Shown here: positions 45,782 through 52,201 of the stretch, in pieces
Layout: each line of letters opens with the position of its first letter
Position numbering within the stretch: position 1 is the stretch's first letter
NCBI RefSeq assembly: GCF_029167105.1
Contig: NZ_JARFML010000046.1
Location: forward strand, 1-52,201
Length of the DNA stretch: 52,201 nt
DNA from: Bradyrhizobium yuanmingense
GTDB lineage: Bacteria; Pseudomonadota; Alphaproteobacteria; Rhizobiales; Xanthobacteraceae
Direction: 5' to 3'
Notes under the pieces: model-generated
The model's database searches: none
Seen by the model: only the letters and a program-made list of their open reading frames with translations
What the model was told of the DNA's origin: nothing
Position numbers and translations under genes: made by a program

Positions 45782-46737
45782 CTAGTCGCTGGTGCGAGGC
45801 AACAGGGGCAAGGCGGGATCGAGTTCCTCCTGCTCCAACGTCTTGGCATCTTCCTTCGCCAGGTACGCTGCCAGAGCTGCAATCCCGGATTCCGGCGGAC
45901 ATCGCGCCGGGGCCGATTTTTTCGCCTGCACCTCGCCAGATCGTTCGGCGATTTCGACGCTCATCAGATGAGGTCGTATCGGGCGACCGACGGCACGCTC
46001 GATCGTGTGGAAGATCCAGGTGCCGTCCGGATCGATGTCCGACCAATGGAAGAGCGGTGTCCGTTCGGACACCATGCCCGCGATCGTCCGCAGCGCCTGT
46101 TGGGTGGCGAGCGAAGGATAGCCGCCCACGTACATGGTCGTTCCAAGCCGACCGGGGTCCGCCTCGGCAATGTGCCTGTTGAAGCTTGCGAAGTTCTCAA
46201 TCGTCAGGACATAGGTCGGCGTCTCTCGGAAGCGGATGCGATCCGCCTCCTTGGGCGTGATTCCGAGATAGTGGGGGGAGGCACGGGACAGATCGGCCCC
46301 GTCTAGATCGATCCGCCCCGCGATCAGGAGCGGCGGGGCGAAGCGCTCCAGTCCGATGGTCCGCAGCGCCTCTCGAGGGCGGGCGCCGGGCGGAAATTCG
46401 AGGATCCCGCTGAGAAGCCGCACGACGACGCCTTCTATGCGTTCGAGCGTCTTGCTGTTGCCCACCGTCCTTCGTGAGAACGTCTTGTAGTCGACGTCGA
46501 GATGCCAGTTGTCCAGGATCGCCTGGGCGAGAGCGAATCCATTGCGCAGCTTGTCGACATCCGACGCCCCGAATCCGTGCCAGCTCTTCCCTCTTCCCCA
46601 GGCATCCATGATCGAGGGGGCCACCTCCAGCAAGCGCCCGTCCAAAGCGAGGCCATCCACGAGTCGCGTACCGGCGTCTTGCGCGAGCTGTCCGGCCGGA
46701 ACGCGACCTAGATGACTGTCATTCGGCCTGCAATATT
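45782..46737 (-). pseudogene. jetD: Wadjet subunit JetD, 5'-truncated
   Basis: The C-terminal three quarters of a JetD-type protein (DUF3322 followed by the toprim-like DUF2220). JetD cleaves plasmid DNA in the Wadjet plasmid-defence complex. YVLTIENFASFNRHI carries the toprim Glu and FHWSDIDPDGTWIFHTIE the acidic DxD-type motif. The 5' end is lost at 46737, where an ISL3-type element begins. No jetA, jetB or jetC is nearby, so the system cannot be complete here. Confidence 0.8.
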
Positions 46738-48388
46738 GGCTCTGACTCACTTTTGATGCAGTTTGCGGGATGTCTGGCGGTTTGATTGGAGGAGAATCAG
46801 CGCCAAGCAGCAGGCACTCCACCGCTCCAGTTTGGTGTCGCGTGGGTTTGTTGTAGAGAGTGCTTACTACGAGGGTGACAAGGCGATCGTTGTGGTTCGG
46901 GCTTCCGGAAGCTTCGGCCTGTGTCCATCTTGCGGAACGGCTTCCCGACGTGTCCATAGCCGCTATCGGCGCCGCGTGACCGATCTGCCGCTCTCGGGGC
47001 GAATCGTCAAGCTCCTGGTGATCGCCCGCCGCTTCCGCTGTGACGCCGTCCTATGCGGGCGCCAAATCTTCACCGAGCGCTTCGCCGAAGGCGTACTGGC
47101 GCCATCGGCGCGACGGACGGCAAGGCTGGACTCCATCGTCCATCACCTCGGCCTGGCGCTTGGCGGTCGACCGGCAGCAGGCTTTGCAAAGCGGCTGATG
47201 CTGCCGGTAAGCAAAGATACGCTTCTTCGGGTGGTCCGGCGCCAAAGCCGTCCCCCAACTGACCCGCTCAGGGTTATCGGCATTGATGACTGGGCCTGGC
47301 GGCGCAATCACCGATACGCCAGCATTGTCTGCAACCTCGAGAGGCGTCGGGTGGTCACCCTGCTGCCGGATCGTGAACCAGCAACTGCACAAGCGTGGCT
47401 CGCTGCTCATCCCACGATCGCAATCGTCGCCCGTGATCGTGGTGGCGGATACGGCGAAGCCGCGGCCAAGGCCCTGCCGCATGCAGTACAGGTCGCCGAT
47501 CGTTGGCATCTGATGGAGAACGCCAGTCGGGCTTTCCTCGAGGCCGTGCGCAAGTCGATGCGCCAGATCCGCACCGTGGTCGGTGCGACCACGATCGACC
47601 CCAAGCTGCTCGCCGCCGAGCGCCTTCAGTATGAGGGCTATCTGCGCCGCGAGGAGACCAACGCGGCCATCCTGGCTCTGTCGAAGAACGGCATACCTAT
47701 CAAGCAGATCGTGCGTCAGACCGGCCACAGCAGGAAGCTGGTGCGACAGGTGGTCCGCGGCGAACGTCACGACGTCTTCCGAACCCGACAAAGTTCGTTG
47801 GATCTACACTTACCATGGCTGGACGAGCAGTGGGCCTCCGGCTGCCGTAACGGGGCTGAACTTTGGCGTCGTTTAAAAGGGAGGGGCTTCCGAGGCTCGC
47901 TCCGAGTCATCAGCGAGCGGGCAACCCGCAGACGACGGGCGGAAAGAGCCGACACACAAAACCTTCAGAGGATTCCGTCGGCCAGAACGATCGCGCGCCT
48001 CATGATAATCGGGCGGGACTTGCTCACGAAAGCAGAGACCGTGACGGTCGCGGCGATCGAAGCTGGCGTGCCAACCTTGGTCGAGGCAGGCGAGATCATT
48101 GCCGAATTTCATCTGATGATCCGGCGCGAGACGGAGGCGGGTCTCATGACGTGGATAGAGCGCGCCCGCGCTAGTCTCGTCGCCTCGTTCGCCAGTGGCG
48201 TCGCAAGGGACGAAGCAGCGGTCCGGGCAGCAATCACTTTGCCCTGGTCTAATGGCCAGACCGAAGGTCAGATCACGCGCCTCAAGCTCGTCAGACGTCA
48301 GATGTACGGCCGCGGCAAACTCGATCTGCTTCAAGCGAGACTAATCGGCGCAGAATAATCGGAGCTGCACCAAGATTGCGTCAGAGCC
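46738..48388 (+). mobile_element. ISL3-family insertion sequence
   Basis: About 1651 bp, with inverted ends beginning GGCTCTGAC and including a TTG-TGCAG block on both sides. It carries one intact transposase gene. I see no 8-bp target duplication (GCAATATT against AAATTTGC). The flanks carry genes in opposite orientation, suggesting a rearrangement across the element. The inverted similarity continues for roughly 30 bases outside both ends. Confidence 0.82.
46763..48358 (+). CDS. ISL3-family transposase
   Basis: A 531-residue transposase. The N-terminal zinc finger shows CPSCG and a later Cys; IGIDDWAWRRNHRY carries the first catalytic Asp, IVARDRGGGYGEAA the second, and WSNGQTEGQITRLKLVRRQM the Glu. 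A helix-turn-helix-like KQIVRQTGHSRKLVRQVV is inserted in the catalytic domain. It is somewhat longer than the classic 430-residue ISL3 members, like the rhizobial subgroup with the insertion. The annotated start is TTG; an internal start is possible. Confidence 0.88.
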   Translation: MRDVWRFDWRRISAKQQALHRSSLVSRGFVVESAYYEGDKAIVVVRASGSFGLCPSCGTASRRVHSRYRRRVTDLPLSGRIVKLLVIARRFRCDAVLCGRQIFTERFAEGVLAPSARRTARLDSIVHHLGLALGGRPAAGFAKRLMLPVSKDTLLRVVRRQSRPPTDPLRVIGIDDWAWRRNHRYASIVCNLERRRVVTLLPDREPATAQAWLAAHPTIAIVARDRGGGYGEAAAKALPHAVQVADRWHLMENASRAFLEAVRKSMRQIRTVVGATTIDPKLLAAERLQYEGYLRREETNAAILALSKNGIPIKQIVRQTGHSRKLVRQVVRGERHDVFRTRQSSLDLHLPWLDEQWASGCRNGAELWRRLKGRGFRGSLRVISERATRRRRAERADTQNLQRIPSARTIARLMIIGRDLLTKAETVTVAAIEAGVPTLVEAGEIIAEFHLMIRRETEAGLMTWIERARASLVASFASGVARDEAAVRAAITLPWSNGQTEGQITRLKLVRRQMYGRGKLDLLQARLIGAE

Positions 48389-50003
48389 AAATTTGCAGGC
48401 CGATTGACAGGTATCTACGAGCGTGGCGGCGCTAAGGTAAATCGCAAGGAGGCCGAGGCAGTCGTTGCCGAAGTTGTTCGGCGCATGAAAACCTCTGCCC
48501 ATTCGATCGGAGTGGTCACATTCAACGGCGAACAACAACGGTTGATCGAAAACTTGCTGGATCAGGCCCGTCGCGCAGATCCGTCGCTTGAGCCCCACTT
48601 TGACCGAACGCAGACGAGAGAGCCAATCCTCGTCAAGAACATCGAGAATGTGCAGGGCGACGAGCGCGATATTATAATTTTCTCCGTAGCAGTCGGCCCG
48701 GATAAGACCGGACGCGTCACGGCTCAGATTTCTTCTCTGAATAGCGAAGGCGGTCACCGTCGACTGAATGTCGCAGTTACACGTGCGCGCCGAGAACTCT
48801 TGGTCTTTGCAACATTGCGACATGAGAAAATCGATTTAGGACGAACCAGCGCAAAGGGAGTGATTGATTTCAAGCATTTCCTTGAGTTCGCTGAACACGG
48901 CGCGCGTGCCATAGCGGAGGCATTTTCACCAACCGGACGCGAGACCGAATCGCCCTTCGAGGATGTCGTGATGCGAGCCTTGCAGCAGAAGGGTTGGACA
49001 TCCATCCTCAGGTCGGCGTCTCATTCTTCCGGATCGACCTCGGCGTCGTTCATCCAGACTTCCCGGGACGCTATCTCGCAGGCGTCGAATGCGACGGCGC
49101 TGCTTATCATCGATCCGCGACTGCCCGCGACCGCGATCGCTTGCGTGAAATGGTGCTTACCGACCTTGGCTGGCGGATCCGGCGAATCTGGAGCACCGAA
49201 TGGTGGATGGACGCCGCCACTGCCACGGATAAGCTTCACACCCGATTAGTATCAGACCTCGATGCGGACCGGGCGTCCCGCCCGACGGGTCAAGATGCCC
49301 CGCCTTCGGTTGATGGCACTCTCCGTTCGGATCAGCTCGACCGATCGGCCGACATCACGTCCGAAGCTGCCGAGGCGCAAGCGGAACGCGAGCAAACCGA
49401 GCCTGCACCGGAGCCGGCAAATGACGATGGAGAAACTATACAAGAAGCAAAGGTTTACGCTCGCGGACCAACGACAGAAACACCGGAAGTAGAGAGCGCG
49501 CCGGCCACGACGTATATGAAGGCTGACCCCGCGAGCGTGGCGCAACCCGACCGAGAGCGCTTCTATGATGTTGGCTATCGCGGTAACCTCCGCAGCATGG
49601 TGGGATCATGTCGTCGAGAATAGAAGGTCCGATCTACCTTGATGTCCTGGTTGATCGTATTGCCCGCGCGCACGGCTTTATGCGATCCGGCGAGACAGTA
49701 CAAAAGTTTGTCGCCTCGTCGCTCGGACGCAACCGTTTTCCGACGACAAAGGAAGGAGAGCGGGAAGTCGTCTGGCCGCAAGATGCGGCAGAAACCAATC
49801 TTTCTCCCTACCGGGGAGCTGGCGGCCGCGATCACGGCGACATACCTATTCCCGAATTGGCAGGTCTCGTAGGATTGTTGCGGTCTGCAGGCCTCGAGGA
49901 AACCGAGGAGATCATCCGGGGGATGCAGGAACATTTCGGCCTAGGGCGCCTCGCGGCATCAACGCGCGAACGATTCGAATCGGCCGTAGCGGCGGCGGGT
50001 TAG
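48389..50003 (+). pseudogene. SF1 helicase C-terminus with nuclease domain and DUF3320, truncated and frameshifted
   Basis: The remaining 3' end of a large DUF4011/AAA_11-12 type helicase. ENVQGDERDIIIFSV and RRLNVAVTRARRELLVF are SF1 motifs V and VI. A missing base near 49003 separates these from a Vsr/DUF559-like nuclease domain (FFRIDLGVVHPDFPGRYLAG, ECDGAAYHRS). Another shift near 49615 leads into the DUF3320 tail (EGPIYLDVLVDRIARAHGF). The 5' part is lost at the ISL3 boundary. Such proteins are common in defence islands; this one is not functional as sequenced. Confidence 0.75.
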
Positions 50004-50186
50004 GCGGATCATCTATCGATTTCGACGTGCCCTCTAACCGACAGTGTCCGCTGCCGAGAGCGGTGGTTTCCGTGGAAAACTGTCGCGCGAGCTCGCCTCC
50101 TGTTCGACGTATATGCAAGTTGCGGTAAAGCTGCCTTGTAACTGTCGCGCGTCAGCTTTGCGCGGGCATCCCATATTGGAGGGGCC

Positions 50187-51500
50187 ATGAATTTCGCAGC
50201 AACTGCGGCCGGCGCGACGCATGAGCCAACCCTTCAATGTCCGCATTGCAGGAACGAGATTAAGCTCACCGAATCTCTTGCCGCGCCGCTGCTGGAAGAG
50301 ACGCGGAAGCGGTTCCAGGAGCAGCTCGCCAGCAAGGATGCTGAGGTGGCTCGCAAGACCGAAGCTTTGCGCGAAGAGCGCGAACAGCTGGCGAAGGCGC
50401 GCGGGGAAGTCGAGGATCAAGTCGCCAAGCGCTTATCAGCCGCAAAACAGCTGCTGATCGCCGCGAAGCCAAGAAGGCTCGCGAGGCTTCGGTGGCAGAG
50501 CTACAAGCCAAGGAGACGGAAGCGAACGAGCTCCGGGAGTGCCTCGCGGCGAACAACGCTAAGCTTGCGAGGGCCCAGCAACAGCAAGCTGAACTTATGC
50601 GCAAGCAGCGCGCGCTGGATGAAGAAAAGCGCGAACTTGATCTAACGATTGAGAAGCGTGTTCAAGCATCCGTGGACCAAATTCAGATCAAAGCCCGGCA
50701 AGATGTCGATGAAGCCGCGCGGCTTCGCGTCGCGGAGAAAGATCAGACCATCGAGTCGATGGCCCGCACGATCGAGGAATTGAAACGCAAAGCAGAACAG
50801 GGTTCCCAACAGTCCCGGGGAGAAGTGCTCGAGCTTGAACTTGAGGTCCTATTGCGCGGGCGTTTTCCGACTGACCAAGTTGAGCCCGTTGGCAAGGGCG
50901 AGCTCGGTGCCGACGTTATCCAGCAGGTCAACGGTTCAATCGGCCACGCTGCAGGGATCATACTTTGGGAGTCCAAAAGGACGAAAGCATGGAGCGACGG
51001 CTGGCTAGCCAAGCTGCGTGACGATCAACGGCGATGTGGCGCCGACGTAGCGCTGATAATCTCGCAAGCGCTCCCGAAGCACATCGAACATTTTGACTTG
51101 GTCGACGGTCGTTTGGGTCGCCCATCCCCGCTACGCTCTTCCGGTTGCTGCTGCTCTTCGTCAGACGCTCATTGAGGTCAGCTGGTCGCGCTTGGCTCAG
51201 CAGGGGCAACAGTCGAAGATGGAGCAAGTGTATCAATACTTGACTGGTATCAAATTTCGGCAGCGTGTCGAGGCTGTCGTAGAGAAGTTCAATGACATGC
51301 GCGAGGACCTCGATAAGGAGCGCAAGTTCATGGGGCGGCAATGGGCTAAGCGCGAAACTCAGATCCTGTCGGTGATCGAATCCACGGTCGGTATGGTTGG
51401 CGATCTGCAGGCGATTGCCGGCAAGGCGATGCCCGAAATTCCGAGTCTCGATTTGCCGTTGCTAGAGACCGCGATCGATGAGGACCGCCGCGCCGGTTGA
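50187..51500 (+). pseudogene. DUF2130 domain protein, two frameshifts
   Basis: Starts after GGAGGGG with an ATG at 50187 and a zinc-ribbon CPHCRNEI. A long charged coiled coil shifts frame near 50460, then continues to the DUF2130 core: GEVLELELEVLLRGRFPTD, GIILWESKRTKAWSDGWLAK. It shifts again near 51100 and ends with FMGRQWAKRETQI at 51500. Intact members are about 430 residues; the nuclease-like core resembles restriction-type folds. The role is unknown. Confidence 0.78.
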
Positions 51501-51656
51501 GCTGGTCATACGAATTGCCGAGGACCAAACACGAGGGCGCGGACCGGCTCCACTTGCAGTTGCGCTGCTGAGTGATAAGTTGTCCTCGGGGGATCAAGAG
51601 TCCTATTTTTGCCGGCGTTTGTTTATTGCGCCCCCAACATTGCATAGGGGGACCAA

Positions 51657-52075
51657 TTGGGCTTTGAGACCGGTTCGATCTGGAGAAGGTGGGATCCACA
51701 CATCCATACTCCGGGCAGCATTCTCTCTGATAACTTCGTCGGTGGGTGGGAACCATATTTGGCTGCGATTGAGGGCCAGAGCGAGGTTCAGGCAATCGGC
51801 ATCACCGACTACATGAGCATCGCAAATTATCGTGCGATGCGGAAGTTCAGAGCTGAGGGCCGAATCTCCAACATCGCGCTGATGTTTCCGAACATCGAGT
51901 TTCGGATCACCCCAAAGACCCGCGATGGCCGCGCGATCAATATTCATCTCTTGGTCTCGCCCGACGATCCAAATCATGAGGAGGAGATTGAAAATGCGCT
52001 CGGTCGACTCTCAATTGAGTTTAACAACCGCATTTACTCCTGCCAGCATGCCCAATTGACCGCTTTGGGCAAGGT
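51657..52075 (+). pseudogene. TrlF-like PHP-domain protein, cut by an insertion sequence
   Basis: The first 139 residues of a protein beginning MGFETGSIWRRWDPHIHTPG, where DxHxH is the PHP metal site. VQAIGITDYMSI and FPNIEFRI continue the PHP fold. It resembles the N-terminus of TrlF-family proteins, which carry a PHP domain plus an SMC-like ATPase. The start is TTG at 51657 after AGGGGG. The IS407-type element at 52076 interrupts the frame; the remainder is outside the window. Confidence 0.7.
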
Positions 52076-52201
52076 GACCTGCCACTGCGTATTTCCTCCA
52101 GAAGGAGTTAGAGTCCGGCCCGAAGAAGGACGGACAGATGAAGCGAGCAAGGTTCACGGAAGAGCAGATTATCGCGCTGTTGAAGGAGCATGAGGCCGGG
52201 G
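52076..52201 (+). mobile_element. Start of a second IS407-type element
   Basis: The left inverted end TGACCTGCCACTG at 52076 and 63 bases of leader match the element at 8547-9814 (there on the minus strand) with a few differences. The first OrfA codons begin at ATG 52139 (MKRARFTEEQII). The element runs off the right edge. The differences show that the two copies are related but not identical. Confidence 0.85.
52139..52201 (+). CDS. IS3-family OrfA, partial
   Basis: Only the first 21 codons are in the window: MKRARFTEEQIIALLKEHEAG. The sequence is the helix-turn-helix start of OrfA, differing from the copy at 9485-9751 in codon choice and in one residue (Leu for Val at position 14). Cut by the window edge. 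Confidence 0.85.

Noticed and set aside
1..52201. CRISPR array
   Set aside because: No regularly spaced identical direct repeats with unique spacers were seen; the only regular periodicity is the codon-level repeat of the peptide gene.

Overview
The window looks like accessory DNA from a high-GC alphaproteobacterium, most likely a Bradyrhizobium- or Mesorhizobium-type rhizobium. Insertion sequences are dense (IS3/IS407, IS21, IS110, ISL3 and IS5-like pieces) and broken genes abound. Catabolic or biosynthetic genes sit in long AT-richer spacers, as in symbiosis islands. The assignment is an inference: no nod, nif or fix gene is present.

Region 1 (1-24 kb) is a dispersed metabolic set. It holds two paralogous double-domain CaiB/BaiF CoA-transferases, an EctB-like class III aminotransferase, a crotonase, an alpha-oxoamine synthase, an SDR, an NtaA/SnaA-type flavin monooxygenase, an MFS exporter and a cyclase-family hydrolase. 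Between them lie nested insertion sequences and a 362-bp tandem duplication.

Region 2 (about 25.0-35.6 kb) is the remarkable part. Two related direct repeats, about 10.5 kb apart, bracket an intact, tightly packed forward module. It begins with a 122-residue peptide gene in which 22 of 23 threonine codons are ACA, mostly one every four codons. Next comes a tRNA gene whose anticodon UGU reads ACA. That tRNA has an A1-U72 pair, a G73 discriminator and a 165-nt structured, possibly pseudoknotted insertion in the D-loop. Then follow an archaeal-type AspRS-like enzyme lacking the Asp-recognising Lys, a degenerate ArgRS-like protein, an archaeal-type asparagine synthetase A-like protein, an FMN alpha-hydroxyacid oxidase, a PLP aminotransferase, an Fe(II)/2-oxoglutarate oxygenase and a SARP/BTAD regulator. 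I infer a dedicated recoding system: a non-canonical amino acid is made by the oxidase, transaminase and oxygenase, charged on the private tRNA by the AspRS paralogue, and installed at ACA codons of the repetitive peptide. An alternative is a tRNA-dependent biosynthetic pathway using that peptide as scaffold.

Region 3 (35.6-52.2 kb) resembles a decaying defence island. It contains a zinc-ribbon protein, a DUF4238 protein, a Hanks-type kinase, a frameshifted SF2 helicase, a ribosomal-protein-L30/PD-(D/E)XK fusion, a truncated Wadjet JetD, an ISL3 element, a truncated SF1 helicase with nuclease and DUF3320 domains, a frameshifted DUF2130 protein and a TrlF-like PHP protein cut by an IS407-type element. 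Its many frameshifts contrast with the intact module of region 2.
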